Under the pieces are notes generated by a model that was given only the letters and a program-made list of their open reading frames with translations, made no database searches and was not told where the DNA came from. The position numbers were made by a program, and so were the translations under genes. Below, piece after piece: positions 24,410-36,176 of a stretch of DNA of 64,000 bases. Within the stretch, counting starts at the first letter, position 1, and each line of letters begins with the position of its first letter. This stretch comes from Mycolicibacterium komossense (lineage in GTDB: Bacteria; Actinomycetota; Actinomycetes; Mycobacteriales; Mycobacteriaceae), in NCBI RefSeq assembly GCF_025822605.1, contig NZ_JACKTY010000020.1:32524-96523 (forward strand). Reading direction: 5' to 3'.

Positions 24410-25713
24410 CAGAGATCCCAGGCCAGTCGCACGCCGGAGAAAATCTGTCGGCGGATCGGATGGTCCCAGTTACGGAAGCTGGGCCGCAGCACATCGGCAC
24501 CGACGGCCCACGAGCCACCGCGCAGCACCCGATAGTCGCCGTCGAAGAACGGCTGCGAGTACCGCTCGTAGATCATCGGGGTGAAGCCGGGCCACGGCCG
24601 CAGCGGCGAGGTGGTCCACTCCCAGACATCGCCGAGCAGCTGTTCGGCGCCATAGGCAGAGGCTCCGCCGGGGTAGGCCCCCACCGGGGCCGGCCGCAGT
24701 GCGCCACCCCCCAGGTTTGCCACTTCGCCGGATGGTGGCGCCGAACCCCACGGGTACCGGCGCCGAGCCCCGGCCTCGGGATCCCAAGCAGCGGCTTTCT
24801 CCCATTCGATCTCTGTGGGCAGCCGGGCGCCGGCCCACTCGGCGTAGGCCTCTGCCTCGAAGAAGGTGACGTGCTGGACGGGCTCGTCGCCGGGGATCGC
24901 CTCGACGTGGCCGAACCGGGCTCGGGTGCCCTCGGGCAGCCAGAACTGCGGGGCCACCAGCGCGGCCTGGCAGCGGTGGTCCCAGCCGCGCGCCGACCAC
25001 AGCTCCGGGCGCCGATAGCCGCCGTCGTCGATGAACGCCTGCCACTCGGCGTTGGTGACCGGCACCCGACCGATCCGGAAGCCGGGGAGGTCGACGACGT
25101 GCGCGGACCGCTCGTTGTCGAGTGAGTAGGGTTCGTCGGCCGCGTCGACACCGAGGACGAACGGACCACCGGGCACCAGCACCGACGTGCCGGCGACCCC
25201 CGGCCGACCGGGCGGGAGGTGACCGCCGCCGCCGAGCAGCGGAGCCCCCGACCGCAGGTTCAGCGCCTGCAGCATGGTCTCGTCATGCTGGTTCTCGTGG
25301 CTGATGACCAGCCCGAAGGCGAACGCCGGGTCGGGTCCGCCGAGCAACGGACTGTCGGCGCGTTCATCGGGCAGCGCATCGAGGGTATCCAGCGCCTTGG
25401 CCCGAACCGTCCGCAGGTATTTGTGGGCATCAGCGGCCGAGAGCAGCGGCAACGCCACCCGGCTGGCGCGGGAATGGACGAACGCGTCGTAGAGGTCCTC
25501 GATCGCCGGTGGCAGCATTCCCGGGGTGGCCGGGTCGCCGCCGCGCAGCAGCCACAGTTCTTCCTGCTGCCCGATGTGGGCGAGGTCCCATACCAGCGGG
25601 CTCATCAACGGGTCGTACTGGCGGAGTAATTCAGCGTCGTCGAAGTCGACGAGCCGCAGCGTGCGGTCGCGAGCGACGGTCAACCCGTCGGCCAGCGCCT
25701 GTCTGTCACTCAT
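24409..25713 (-). CDS. egtB: Hercynine oxygenase EgtB
   Basis: A 434-residue non-haem iron sulphoxide synthase that joins hercynine and gamma-glutamylcysteine using oxygen. The N-terminal DinB-like part carries the iron ligands H46 ([10 protein letters not shown]) and H139/H143 ([10 protein letters not shown]). The C-terminal FGE-sulphatase domain includes [26 protein letters not shown] and [14 protein letters not shown] 25713 overlaps the egtA stop by four bases. Confidence 0.95.
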   Translation of the reverse strand: MSDRQALADGLTVARDRTLRLVDFDDAELLRQYDPLMSPLVWDLAHIGQQEELWLLRGGDPATPGMLPPAIEDLYDAFVHSRASRVALPLLSAADAHKYLRTVRAKALDTLDALPDERADSPLLGGPDPAFAFGLVISHENQHDETMLQALNLRSGAPLLGGGGHLPPGRPGVAGTSVLVPGGPFVLGVDAADEPYSLDNERSAHVVDLPGFRIGRVPVTNAEWQAFIDDGGYRRPELWSARGWDHRCQAALVAPQFWLPEGTRARFGHVEAIPGDEPVQHVTFFEAEAYAEWAGARLPTEIEWEKAAAWDPEAGARRRYPWGSAPPSGEVANLGGGALRPAPVGAYPGGASAYGAEQLLGDVWEWTTSPLRPWPGFTPMIYERYSQPFFDGDYRVLRGGSWAVGADVLRPSFRNWDHPIRRQIFSGVRLAWDL

Positions 25714-26996
25714 GGTTCCTCCCGGGCGAGTCGGTCGACCGCGGGCACGAGGCCGGCGTCGATAACGCGGTCGGAGAAGTCATCACCAGGCGAACGTCCC
25801 TGTTCGACCAGCTCGAGCAGTCGTTGCACGGAATCAGCGAGCTCCGGCGGCGCGAATTCGGCGGCGGTGGTCACACATCTGTTGGCGGCGGTGAACAGAT
25901 GCCGGTCGGTCAATCCGGCCCTGGCCGCGATGTCCCACGCGGTGCCGACCGGCTCGACGGCTTCGGCGGCGACCGCGGCAGCCTGCGGATTGTCCAGCAG
26001 TGTGGTCAGGGTGAATGCCAGTGCTGGCCACAGGCCATCAGGGATGCTGTCGAGGTACCGGATCTCCAGCCACCCGCGCGGGCGCACCGGCGGGAACAGC
26101 GTGGTCAGGTGATAGTCCAGGTCCGCGGTGGTGGGCTTGCGCCCGTCGAGCTGCACCACCCCGTCAGCCCAGTCTGCGAACGGCACCCAGTCGAGCACCG
26201 GCGCGGCGCCGTCGTCCGGCATCCGGACGAGCATCACCGGGGCCTTCAACGCGTAGCGCGCCCAATCGGTCGCGGGATCGTCTTCACTGGCGGCCAGGAT
26301 GGGGCCACAGCGCGCGGAATCGAGCTGACCCCACACCATCTGGCGGCTGGACTGCCAACCGGTGAAGTTTCCGCCGAGCATCGGCGAGTTGGCGGCGATC
26401 GCGACCATGACTGGTCCCAACGCGTGGGCCAGCGCAACCCTTCCGGCCCATCCCTCCTGCGGACCGGCGTCGAGGTTGAGCTGCACCGAAGCTGTCGACG
26501 TCATCATCGCCGCGCCCGCGGCCCCGGTGTCGCTGGCCACGAAGAACTGTTCCATCGCCTGGTAGCGGGACCCGGGGTTCACCCGTTTCGGCGGCCGCAA
26601 CGGGTCGGCGCCGAGTAGCACCAGACCGAACCCGGCCTTGGCGAACGCGGCGCGCAGCGCAGCGCGGTCGGCGACCATCGCGGTGATAGCGGGCAGCGGA
26701 CCGTCGAACGGCGGCCCTGACAGCTCCACAGCCCCGCCGGGTTCGACGGTGACCGCGCTACCTCCCGGCAGCGGGGGCAGGCTCTCGATGACCGCCCGCA
26801 GCTGCTCCCAGCCCGGGCGCCTCCGCGGCTCGGTCAAATCGAAGCAGTGGGCCTCGACCTCTAGGCCCACCTGGCCCACCGGTCCGTTGATCAGGCTTGC
26901 CTCGGCGACGCGGTGCGCCGCGTCTACCGAGCCCGTCAGTTCCCGCACGCCATCCGGGGGCGGCGCGGTGTGCGGTGACGTGGAGACAAACGTCAT
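25710..26996 (-). CDS. egtA: Glutamate-cysteine ligase EgtA
   Basis: A 428-residue ligase of the plant/proteobacterial GCS2 type, making gamma-glutamylcysteine for Egt[12 protein letters not shown] (substrate and Mg site), [36 protein letters not shown] (read in pieces), [10 protein letters not shown] and [17 protein letters not shown] are diagnostic. ATG 26996 is preferred; a TTG at 27068 would add 24 residues. It heads the five-gene operon, in which every junction overlaps, implying coordinated translation. Confidence 0.92.
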   Translation of the reverse strand: MTFVSTSPHTAPPPDGVRELTGSVDAAHRVAEASLINGPVGQVGLEVEAHCFDLTEPRRRPGWEQLRAVIESLPPLPGGSAVTVEPGGAVELSGPPFDGPLPAITAMVADRAALRAAFAKAGFGLVLLGADPLRPPKRVNPGSRYQAMEQFFVASDTGAAGAAMMTSTASVQLNLDAGPQEGWAGRVALAHALGPVMVAIAANSPMLGGNFTGWQSSRQMVWGQLDSARCGPILAASEDDPATDWARYALKAPVMLVRMPDDGAAPVLDWVPFADWADGVVQLDGRKPTTADLDYHLTTLFPPVRPRGWLEIRYLDSIPDGLWPALAFTLTTLLDNPQAAAVAAEAVEPVGTAWDIAARAGLTDRHLFTAANRCVTTAAEFAPPELADSVQRLLELVEQGRSPGDDFSDRVIDAGLVPAVDRLAREEP

Positions 26997-27092
26997 CGCT
27001 CCATCTTCGGTGAGACCACTGACAAACTCAGCACTGTTTTCGGTGACACGAAGGTGACGTGTACCCAAATCCGGCGGCGACGTGGCCCCAAA

Positions 27093-27740
27093 TTATTGGC
27101 CGAGGGTGTTCTGCATGGCACCGGCTAGGACGTTTACCGCAGGACCGCCGTTGCCAGACTGGCAGACTTTCGCTTGGAGCAGAACGTTCTCGCGCAGCCT
27201 GGTTTGAGTGAAGCAGCGCCGGTCGGTGCCGGCTTCCTGTTTGATCCATGCGGCATCCGAGGGCCCGGGTGCGCCACCGCTGAACGTCCACACCTGGGTC
27301 GTGCCGTCATCGAGACGCATCGACGCGGTCTGGCCTGAGCATCCGATCGTGCGATCGACGACGCGGTGGTAGGCCCGGCCGGCGGCGTCGGGGGTGGCGA
27401 AGACGCCGATCGCCTGTTTGACGAAGTGGGTGTCATCGGTCGGGGAGGTTTGCGCCGTCGCCCCGTTGAACGAGGCGAGATCGGGATCCTCATACACCTC
27501 GGGCAATCCGATATCGGCCCAGTTGTTGCACACCGGGATGTCGACCGAATAGCCCTGAAAAGGATCGGTGAACACCGACTCAGTAGTCATCGGGGCCCCG
27601 ACGATATTGCCGACAGACCCCTTGGCCAGGACCGCGTACGACACCACCCCGGGATCAGACGGCCGGGCCGAGGCGGGAGCCGACAGCGTCAACGCGACCC
27701 CGATACCAACGGCAGTCGCGGCGACCAGTTTGCTGGGCAA
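27093..27740 (-). CDS. Secreted PknH-like sensor-domain protein
   Basis: A 215-residue exported protein. TTG 27740 (two bases past the ohr stop) gives a proper signal peptide with hydrophobic core AATAVGIGVALTLS and cleavage after APASA. The mature part contains four cysteines (PVCNNW, IGCSGQ, RRCFTQ, KVCQSG), as in the extracellular sensor domain of the kinase PknH, where they form two disulphides. No kinase domain is attached. Position matches Rv3705c (from memory). Ligand unknown; it sits between ohr and egtA in the same direction. Confidence 0.75.
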   Translation of the reverse strand: MPSKLVAATAVGIGVALTLSAPASARPSDPGVVSYAVLAKGSVGNIVGAPMTTESVFTDPFQGYSVDIPVCNNWADIGLPEVYEDPDLASFNGATAQTSPTDDTHFVKQAIGVFATPDAAGRAYHRVVDRTIGCSGQTASMRLDDGTTQVWTFSGGAPGPSDAAWIKQEAGTDRRCFTQTRLRENVLLQAKVCQSGNGGPAVNVLAGAMQNTLGQ

Positions 27741-27741
27741 G

Positions 27742-28170
27742 CTAGACCTTGGCCGAGATATCGACGTCGATGTTCCCCCGCGTCGCATTCGAGTACGGGC
27801 ACACCTCATGCGCCTGCTCGACGAGATCATCGGCGACCTCCTGCTCCAGCCCGGGCAGGTAGGCGATGATCGCGGCGGTCAGGCCGAAGCCGCCCTCCGG
27901 CGTCTTGCCGAGACCCACCTGGACCGTGACGCCAGTGGCGTCGTCCAGCTTGGTCTTGGCCTTCCCGGCGACCAGTCGCAGCGCGCTGAGGAAGCAGGCG
28001 GCGTAACCGGCGGAGAACAGCTGCTCGGGGTTGGTGCCCTCGCCACTGCCACCCATCTCCTTGGGCGGGCGGGTGTCCAGGTCGAGCCGGTCGTCGGAGG
28101 ACTTGACGTGGCCGTCGCGGCCACCGCCCGTGGCGGTTGATTCTGCGGTGTAGATGGCTTCGATGGTCAT
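27742..28170 (-). CDS. ohr: Ohr/OsmC-family organic hydroperoxide reductase
   Basis: A 142-residue thiol peroxidase of the Ohr subgroup. The two redox cysteines lie in AACFLSAL and EVCPYSNATRGN; the latter motif separates Ohr from OsmC. The start YTAESTATGGGRDGHV is typical. ATG 28170 is chosen over an upstream in-frame start at 28230. It detoxifies organic hydroperoxides, consistent with the nearby catalase and ergothioneine genes. No MarR-type OhrR regulator is adjacent. Confidence 0.9.
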   Translation of the reverse strand: MTIEAIYTAESTATGGGRDGHVKSSDDRLDLDTRPPKEMGGSGEGTNPEQLFSAGYAACFLSALRLVAGKAKTKLDDATGVTVQVGLGKTPEGGFGLTAAIIAYLPGLEQEVADDLVEQAHEVCPYSNATRGNIDVDISAKV

Positions 28171-28201
28171 GGACTCGATCATGCCAGCCCTGACCACAGC
28201 A

Positions 28202-28230
28202 GTGCCCCCGGTCAGCTGGACCGGGGGCAC
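28202..28230 (-). terminator. Hairpin terminator after katA
   Basis: Perfect 12-bp stem GTGCCCCCGGTC / GACCGGGGGCAC with a 5-base loop (AGCTG), 33 bases beyond the katA stop and 32 bases before the ohr start, both on the minus strand. No long U-run follows. Confidence 0.75.
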
Positions 28231-28263
28231 CTTTGGGCTGCAGAGAGAGCGCTGCAGAAAGAG

Positions 28264-29832
28264 CTAGGACTGTGCGCCGACCTCGACGGCGCTGCGCTCC
28301 TCGGAAGTGCCGGGGGCAGAACTCTGGCCCTCCTGCGGCTTGGCTGAGGATTGCTCTGCCGCGCCGTCCGCACTGGCGAGGTTGGCCCGGACGCCGGCCT
28401 CGACCTTGGCGCCCAGTTCCGCGTCGACATTGGTCCAGTACTGGAAGACCCGCGCCAGCACCTCCTCGGTCACGTTGTTCGACGCGTGCCCGATGATGTT
28501 GTCGGCCAGCCGTTTCCGTGCGGCCGGATCCATCACCTCCCGGACCAGGGTCCCAGCCTGGCTGAAATCGTCGTCCTCGGGATGCTGGATGTAGCCGGCG
28601 CGCACCGCCGCCCCGTCGAATTCCCACATCCCGCCGTCACCCGCACGCGACGGGTCCGCATGCGGACCGCCGTAGGAGTTCGGTGCGTACACTGGCACTT
28701 CCGGCCCGTTGAACGTGTGCCGCATCGAACCCTCCTTGGAGTAGGAGTTCACTTCGGCGGCCCTGGCCCGGTTCGGCGGCAGCTCGGCATAGTTGGTGCC
28801 GATGCGGTAGCGATGGGCGTCGGCGTAGGAGAAGACCCGCCCGAGCAGCATCTTGTCCGGCGAAAAGCCGATGCCGGGAACAATATTCGACGGTTCGAAC
28901 GCCGCCTGCTCGATGTCGACGAAGAAGTTCTCCGGATTGCGGTTCAGCGTGTACGTGCCGACGTCGATCAGCGGATAGTCCTTGTGCGACCAGACCTTGG
29001 TCAGATCGAACGGGTTGACCCGGTAGCCCTCGGCCTCGTCGACGGGCATGATCTGAACCTTCAGTGACCAGCTCGGGAAGTTGCCCTCCTCGATGGCGTT
29101 GTAGAGATCGGCCCGGTGCAGATCGGGGTCGCTGCCAGCGAGCTTGTCCGCCTGTTCCTGGGTGAGGAAGTCGATGCCCTGGTCGGTCTTGAAGTGGTAC
29201 TTCACCCAGAACCGTTCACCGGCCTCGTTGATCCACTGGTACGTGTGGCTGCCATAGCCGTTCATGTGTCGATAGGACTTCGGGATGCCGCGATCACCCA
29301 TCAGCCACGTCACCTGGTGGGCCGACTCAGGACGCAGCGTCCAGAAATCCCACTGCATGTTGTGGTCCCGCAGACCCGAGCCCGGCAGCCGCTTCTGGCT
29401 GCGGATGAAATCGGGGAACTTGATGGTGTCGCGAATGAAGAAGACCGGGGTGTTGTTGCCGACGAGGTCGTAGTTGCCGTCTTCGGTATAGAACTTCAAC
29501 GAGAAACCACGCGGGTCGCGCCAGGTGTCGGGGCTGCCCTGTTCGCCTGCGACCGTCGAGAACCGGGCCAGCGACTCGGTCTTGGCACCGGGCTGGAACA
29601 GCTTGGCCTTGGTGTACTTGCTGACGTCATTGGTGACGACGAGTTCACCGTATGCACCTGAACCTTTGGCGTGCACGACGCGCTCCGGCACCCGTTCCCG
29701 GTTGAACTGGGCAAGCTTCTCGATCAGGTACCAGTCGTGCAACAGGATCGGGCCCTGCGTTCCCGCGGTCAGCGACTGGTTGTCGTCCTCGATTGGGACG
29801 CCGGTATTGCTGGTGGTGAAACTTCCGGTCAT
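28264..29832 (-). CDS. katA: Monofunctional haem catalase
   Basis: A 522-residue clade-3-like small-subunit catalase breaking down hydrogen peroxide in the cytosol. The distal histidine is H54 in [12 protein letters not shown], the distal asparagine N127 in [11 protein letters not shown], and the haem-ligand tyrosine lies in [16 protein letters not shown] Ser/Glu/Gln-rich tail of about 35 residues ends the protein. ATG 29832 has a Shine-Dalgarno AGAGGAGA and overlaps the furA stop (ATGA). Thus expression is tied to FurA, as with furA-katG in other mycobacteria, but here the partner is a monofunctional catalase. Confidence 0.93.
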   Translation of the reverse strand: MTGSFTTSNTGVPIEDDNQSLTAGTQGPILLHDWYLIEKLAQFNRERVPERVVHAKGSGAYGELVVTNDVSKYTKAKLFQPGAKTESLARFSTVAGEQGSPDTWRDPRGFSLKFYTEDGNYDLVGNNTPVFFIRDTIKFPDFIRSQKRLPGSGLRDHNMQWDFWTLRPESAHQVTWLMGDRGIPKSYRHMNGYGSHTYQWINEAGERFWVKYHFKTDQGIDFLTQEQADKLAGSDPDLHRADLYNAIEEGNFPSWSLKVQIMPVDEAEGYRVNPFDLTKVWSHKDYPLIDVGTYTLNRNPENFFVDIEQAAFEPSNIVPGIGFSPDKMLLGRVFSYADAHRYRIGTNYAELPPNRARAAEVNSYSKEGSMRHTFNGPEVPVYAPNSYGGPHADPSRAGDGGMWEFDGAAVRAGYIQHPEDDDFSQAGTLVREVMDPAARKRLADNIIGHASNNVTEEVLARVFQYWTNVDAELGAKVEAGVRANLASADGAAEQSSAKPQEGQSSAPGTSEERSAVEVGAQS

Positions 29833-30281
29833 CGTTGAATCTCCTCTGGTGATGGGCTGGCTGATCGGCATGGGCGGCAGGTTCCCCAGAACACGACCTC
29901 GGCCTCGTCGACATCGAAACCGTCCAGTTCGGACGGCTGCAGACACGGCGCGGCTCCGACAACACAGTTGACATCGGTTACCCGGCCACAGGTGCGGCAA
30001 ACCAGGTGGTGGTGGTTATCGCCGATTCGGGTTTCGTAGAGCGCGGAGGCCCCGGCGGGTTCTAGTCGGCGGAGGAGCCCGGCACCGACACACACGCGCA
30101 GGACGTCATAGACGGCTTGAGTCGAGACAGCGCCAAGGCTCCCCCTGACCTGTCCTGCGATCTCGTCAGCCGTTGAATGTGGCGCAGCTGCAACGGCATT
30201 GAGCACAGCGACCCTGGGCCGGGTAACACGAAGCCCAGCTCCCTTCAACAGGAAGCTGGGCTCGCGGGTCGTCGTGGTCAC
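29829..30281 (-). CDS. furA: Fur-family regulator of catalase
   Basis: A 150-residue Fur/PerR-type repressor. The winged helix spans about residues 10-85 ([15 protein letters not shown], then [21 protein letters not shown]). Metal-site residues include [10 protein letters not shown] and the late CRPC pair. The GTG start at 30281 is eight bases from a CATACT -10 element, so the mRNA is probably leaderless. It overlaps katA by four bases and probably represses the furA-katA operon until oxidation by peroxide. Confidence 0.88.
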   Translation of the reverse strand: MTTTTREPSFLLKGAGLRVTRPRVAVLNAVAAAPHSTADEIAGQVRGSLGAVSTQAVYDVLRVCVGAGLLRRLEPAGASALYETRIGDNHHHLVCRTCGRVTDVNCVVGAAPCLQPSELDGFDVDEAEVVFWGTCRPCRSASPSPEEIQR

Positions 30282-30288
30282 CTTGCCG

Positions 30289-30322
30289 AGTATGCCCCTT
30301 TTCTGGAATGAGTCAAGAAAAG
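30289..30322 (-). promoter_or_regulatory. furA-katA promoter and candidate FurA operator
   Basis: On the minus strand TTGACT (30316-30311) and CATACT (30294-30289) are spaced by 16 bases and precede the furA GTG by eight bases. An inverted repeat, CTTTTCT / AGAAAAG (30298-30304 and 30316-30322 on the plus strand), spans the -35 and spacer. The sequence TTGACTCATTCCAGAAAAGG closely resembles the furA promoter I recall from other mycobacteria. Confidence 0.65.
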
Positions 30323-30346
30323 AACGTCTCCGGGGCTACGCAGCCT

Positions 30347-30829
30347 TCACGATGGGCGCTGCTGCCCGGGCGCGGGAGGCTGCTGACTCTGGCCTGGGCC
30401 GCCATTGCCGGGACCCGGTCCGAAGCCGGGTCCACCCTGGCCCCCCGGTCCACCCGGTCCCATCTGACCTGGACCGCCGGGGAACATCCCCGGGCCGCCC
30501 GGCCCGAATGCACCCGGCCCGGGGAACAGGAAGCCGGGCCGCATCGGCATCATCGGCGGACCCTCTTGACGCGTCTCCCCCATGTCCTGACGGTGATGTC
30601 CGTGATGCCCTCCACCGGAATGCACACCGAGCGCAAAACCGGTGAAGAAGATGACGGCGACGATGAACACCGAACCCGCCACGATCGCCACCCAGGCGGC
30701 GACCTGATAGAGCCGACTGGGCTTGCGGGGCTCGACGTAGGCGGGGCGTGTGTCATAAGTTGCCGGTGGGGGTGGGGTCACAACCGGGGACGTGGTCGGT
30801 TCCGTCTCGTATTGCGGTGTTTCGCTCAT
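30347..30829 (-). CDS. Single-pass membrane protein with Gly/Pro/Met-rich tail
   Basis: A 160-residue product starting at ATG 30829. A Pro/Thr-rich N-terminus (PVVTPPPPATYDTRPAYVEPRKPS) is followed by one transmembrane helix (about 42-67) and a low-complexity C-terminal half made of GGPG/FGPG/QMGPGG runs after a short His cluster (HHGHHRQDM). Position matches the proline-rich Rv3706c (from memory). No enzymatic motif; possibly a cell-envelope or adhesive protein. Confidence 0.65.
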   Translation of the reverse strand: MSETPQYETEPTTSPVVTPPPPATYDTRPAYVEPRKPSRLYQVAAWVAIVAGSVFIVAVIFFTGFALGVHSGGGHHGHHRQDMGETRQEGPPMMPMRPGFLFPGPGAFGPGGPGMFPGGPGQMGPGGPGGQGGPGFGPGPGNGGPGQSQQPPAPGQQRPS

Positions 30830-30947
30830 AACCTGCATGATCCACGCACGACCCACAGCGCTGGTTAGGTTCCGGTTATGAACTGGCTGTGAAGGGTCGC
30901 GGTTTGCGGCCACGACGCGCGAGGTCACCATGCCACACTCTTCAGGC

Positions 30948-31142
30948 ATGGCGTTCGCACTGAAACTCAACGATCTGACGATGGCCGGCAAGGAACTCAG
31001 CGACGACGATTCGTTCGAGTTCCTGGCCGACGGGATCCTGAAAGTGACCGAAGGACTCAAGGTGACGTACTACGGACCCGGGTCATGGCAGCTCGTACAG
31101 ACGCTCAACGACCACCGGCCGGGTTTCAAGCGCAGGCGTTGA
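30948..31142 (+). CDS. Small conserved-looking protein, unknown function
   Basis: A 64-residue product starting at ATG 30948 (an ATG at 30930 would add six residues). It is rich in acidic residues early (KELSDDDSFEFLADG) and basic at the end (PGFKRRR). No membrane segment or recognised domain. It is convergent with the helix-turn-helix gene, whose stop is four bases away. Confidence 0.45.
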   Translation: MAFALKLNDLTMAGKELSDDDSFEFLADGILKVTEGLKVTYYGPGSWQLVQTLNDHRPGFKRRR

Positions 31143-31146
31143 CGGT

Positions 31147-31422
31147 CTACAGCGAGGGTGCCCGGCGTTGGAAATCGACGGAGGCCAGCACGTACTCGAT
31201 CTGGGCCACCGACAGGCCAGAAGCTTTGCTCACCTCTTCCAGCGATCGGCCGGAATCGCGGGCGATCACGATTTCACGTTCCATGTCCGCACTGAGCTCT
31301 CTGGCCCTGGCCAGCGAACCGAGGTAGACGTCGCCGAGCTCGCGAAGGCGCTCAGCAGATCCCGTCCGCCCCGGTTTGGGAGTTTGCCGGCGCACCCCCG
31401 GCAAGTGCATGACATTTGCCAT
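31147..31422 (-). CDS. Small helix-turn-helix-like protein
   Basis: A 91-residue product. The C-terminal half, IARDSGRSLEEVSKASGLSVAQIEYVLASVDFQ (read in pieces), fits a helix-turn-helix with the turn at ASGLS, preceded by a helical segment rich in Arg and Glu. A strong Shine-Dalgarno AAGGAGGAT lies just before ATG 31422. It may be a small transcription factor; target unknown. It is divergent from the 52-residue membrane protein at 31662. Confidence 0.55.
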   Translation of the reverse strand: MANVMHLPGVRRQTPKPGRTGSAERLRELGDVYLGSLARARELSADMEREIVIARDSGRSLEEVSKASGLSVAQIEYVLASVDFQRRAPSL

Positions 31423-31661
31423 GGATCCTCCTTGGGTACAAATTGTCCTACGCGAAAATAACTTCGATCGGCTATATTGTCTTTGCCGTCAGGAGTCGAT
31501 TCTCGCTTTCGAGCCTGGTCTAGCCACTATCTACTGTTTGCCAGCAATTGTCCACAGGTAACGATATTGCAAATTTTTATCGCCGGAAGTGCCGGGCGAT
31601 TATTTGATCGAGCAACTGGGTAACCGCTCTTTGTCGCAACCGTCAAAAACAGGAGCATCCA

Positions 31662-31820
31662 GTGATAGTTCTAGGCGTCATCCTCATCCTCGTGGGCTAC
31701 TTGCTGCCCGTCCCCGCCATCATTGCCACCATCGGCTGGATCCTGCTCGTCATCGGCGTGGTGTTGTTGATCCTGGGCCAGGTGGGCCGTCCGGTCGGTG
31801 GCCGAAAAGTATGGTTCTGA
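31662..31820 (+). CDS. 52-residue membrane protein (DUF6131-like)
   Basis: A short gene from GTG 31662 with Shine-Dalgarno AGGAG (31651-31655). The product starts MIVLGVILILVGYLL, has a second helix (IGWILLVIGVVLLILG) and ends VGRPVGGRKVWF. The pattern of two helices and a GRxVGGR tail matches small actinobacterial membrane proteins that I recall as DUF6131. Function unknown. It stands alone with a strong hairpin terminator about 100 bases downstream. Confidence 0.7.
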   Translation: MIVLGVILILVGYLLPVPAIIATIGWILLVIGVVLLILGQVGRPVGGRKVWF

Positions 31821-31922
31821 CCGCACACAGCGTCCTCACACTCATGTGTCAGCTGGCGCACTGACTGCGATGTAAGAATCTTGACCAGGTGGCCCGCGCA
31901 CTCCCCCCGCATCGGGCCCCCT

Positions 31923-31961
31923 GTTCGGCCCCGCCAAGTCCCCCCTGTGGCGGGGCCGAAC
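31923..31961. terminator. Bidirectional hairpin terminator
   Basis: Perfect 14-bp stem GTTCGGCCCCGCCA / TGGCGGGGCCGAAC with an 11-base loop, located between the convergent small membrane-protein gene (ends 31820) and the DUF4185-like gene (ends 31973). It could stop transcription from either side. Confidence 0.75.
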
Positions 31962-31972
31962 CATTTCTCGCG

Positions 31973-33136
31973 CTAGGAAATTGGCGCTGCACCCGGCTTG
32001 AACGGGTTGACCGCGAACTGGAGAACCCGGTACGGCGCCCGGTCGCGCGATGCGGTGTTCCACTGGCTGACGAAGACGCGCACCTCGTCGAGAGTCGACC
32101 CCGGCGAGATGTATCCGCCGTACGGTTGAGCCAGCTGGTTGTCATCCGGTGGCGGCAGACTTTCGGCAGGGTCGGGCCAGTCGTATGCCTGCACCACCGT
32201 CGTCACAGGCGCAGAGCCGAGCGAAGTCGGGTCGTCCGCCACCCGCATCTCCATGTTCCCGGTACTCGCATTGAAGTACGACAGCACGGTTTTGCCGTCG
32301 ATCTGCTCGACGCTCATCTCGCCGATCCGATCACCCCACAGCGGAGTTGGCGGCCGACGCCAGCCGCCGTCCACTCCGGGCAACCCGGACCAGCCCTGCC
32401 ATTTCGTACGATCGGTGAACTCCTGCGGCGCAACGCGATACAGCGTCACCAATCCGGTGCGGTCGAAGCTGTTGGCGACGATGTACACCCAGCCGGTCGA
32501 CGAGTCCGAGGTGGGGATCGGATCGTAGTAACCGCTGATCTGCGATTGGCCACCGCCGGCATATGCGGCATCGCGCTGTGAACCCTTCACCGTTTGCCAA
32601 TCACCTTGCGCCGCATCGGCCTTCACCAGCCGTGACGTCGCCGGTACCAAGTTCTTCGTCGTGGTGACCAGTAGGTAGTTCTGCCGGTTGATCGACACCA
32701 CCCCGGCAGGCAGTTGCGACGAGCCCGGCGGTGTCGGGTCGGCGAGCAGCGGCTTGTCCACTCCGGTGACGCCGGTGTATCGCACCCCGTCGGGGTCCGC
32801 GATCGACGCGCGCTCCACGTGCAGGGCGATCGGGGAGAACCACCCGCCGAAGCCGACACCCTGGCCGGCGAAACTGTCGCCGCACACCTGCAGCAGTTCG
32901 GTGGGGAATTCCATGAATTCGCACAGATCGGTGGCACCGATACCGTAATCGCGGGTCGGTGTACCCGTGCCGGCCGTTGGACCGATCCGCACCACCTGAC
33001 CGGGCGCCAGCGGGCCCAGTATCGGTGCGGGCGCAGGGTCCGGTGGGTCGGCGTGGGCCGGTCCGGACAGGCTCAACAGCAGCGCCGAGATCGACGAAAC
33101 CGCGAGAACTACTCGCACTTTTCCGCGTCGGCGCAC
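31973..33136 (-). CDS. Secreted DUF4185-like protein
   Basis: A 387-residue exported protein. GTG 33136 gives the n-region RRRGKVR and a hydrophobic core ending SGPAHA, a likely signal-peptidase site. The mature part has a beta-propeller look with repeated W/G-rich strands (GFGGWFSPIALHV, STGWVYIVANSF, GGYISPGSTLDEVRVFVSQWN), typical of DUF4185 proteins with a glycosidase-like five-bladed fold. A second possible start is GTG 33118. It follows asd after seven bases, position of Rv3707c (from memory). A role in arabinogalactan or other glycan turnover is possible but not shown. Confidence 0.75.
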   Translation of the reverse strand: MRRRGKVRVVLAVSSISALLLSLSGPAHADPPDPAPAPILGPLAPGQVVRIGPTAGTGTPTRDYGIGATDLCEFMEFPTELLQVCGDSFAGQGVGFGGWFSPIALHVERASIADPDGVRYTGVTGVDKPLLADPTPPGSSQLPAGVVSINRQNYLLVTTTKNLVPATSRLVKADAAQGDWQTVKGSQRDAAYAGGGQSQISGYYDPIPTSDSSTGWVYIVANSFDRTGLVTLYRVAPQEFTDRTKWQGWSGLPGVDGGWRRPPTPLWGDRIGEMSVEQIDGKTVLSYFNASTGNMEMRVADDPTSLGSAPVTTVVQAYDWPDPAESLPPPDDNQLAQPYGGYISPGSTLDEVRVFVSQWNTASRDRAPYRVLQFAVNPFKPGAAPIS

Positions 33137-33143
33137 CAGCGGG

Positions 33144-35485
<2,342 letters not shown>

Positions 35486-35576
35486 TGTCTGCCCTTTCAC
35501 GCCGATACCGGAGGTTTGTTCGTACTAAGGATAAGCGAGACGAGCACCCCATTTTTCCGGCCAGTACCCTCATGAC

Positions 35577-36164
35577 GTGCCAGAAGCCCCCGCCAACCGG
35601 ATGGCTGACACGTCGGTCCCCATCCACTTCCTCCTTGCGGAACGGTGGAGTCCCAGAGCTTTCGATCCTGTCGCCGAGCTCGCGAGCGACGACCTGACCG
35701 GCCTGCTGGAGGCCGCACGGTGGGCTCCTACCTGGGGTAAACGCCAACCGGTCCGCTTCCTGGTCGGGCTTCGCGGCGACCAGATGTTCGGCACGTTGAC
35801 CGACCTGCTCAACCGCGGGAACAGCTACGCGACCGCGGCGGGCGCGCTGATCCTGGTGTCCGCCGACGAGGGCCCGGACGAGAGGACTGCGCTGTACTCC
35901 GGGGTGGACGCCGGTGCCGCGATGGCGAACCTGCTGATCGAGGCGGTTGCGCGCGGTCTGATCGCGCATCCGATGGCGGGATTCGACGTCGAAGGTGCCG
36001 CGGAGCTCATTCCCGACGGCCTGTGGCCGCTGATGATCATCGCCGTCGGCACCCTCGGCGACTACGACACCGTCGCACCGGAGATCGCCGAACGCGATGC
36101 ACTACCGAGGGAACGGCTGGCGCTGGACGACATCGTGCTCAACTGGCCCGCCCTGGGGACTTAG
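35577..36164 (+). CDS. Nitroreductase-family protein
   Basis: A 195-residue flavin-dependent nitroreductase-like enzyme. The N-terminal RWSPRAFDP and LLEAARWAPTWGKRQPVRF are the FMN-binding signature, and GVDAGAAMANLLIEAVARGLIAHPMAGFD (read in pieces) is the middle helix pair. GTG 35577 is used; ATG 35601 is an alternative that removes eight residues. Divergent from ask across 91 bases. Substrate unknown. Confidence 0.85.
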   Translation: MPEAPANRMADTSVPIHFLLAERWSPRAFDPVAELASDDLTGLLEAARWAPTWGKRQPVRFLVGLRGDQMFGTLTDLLNRGNSYATAAGALILVSADEGPDERTALYSGVDAGAAMANLLIEAVARGLIAHPMAGFDVEGAAELIPDGLWPLMIIAVGTLGDYDTVAPEIAERDALPRERLALDDIVLNWPALGT

Positions 36165-36176
36165 CAGTCAGTACAC

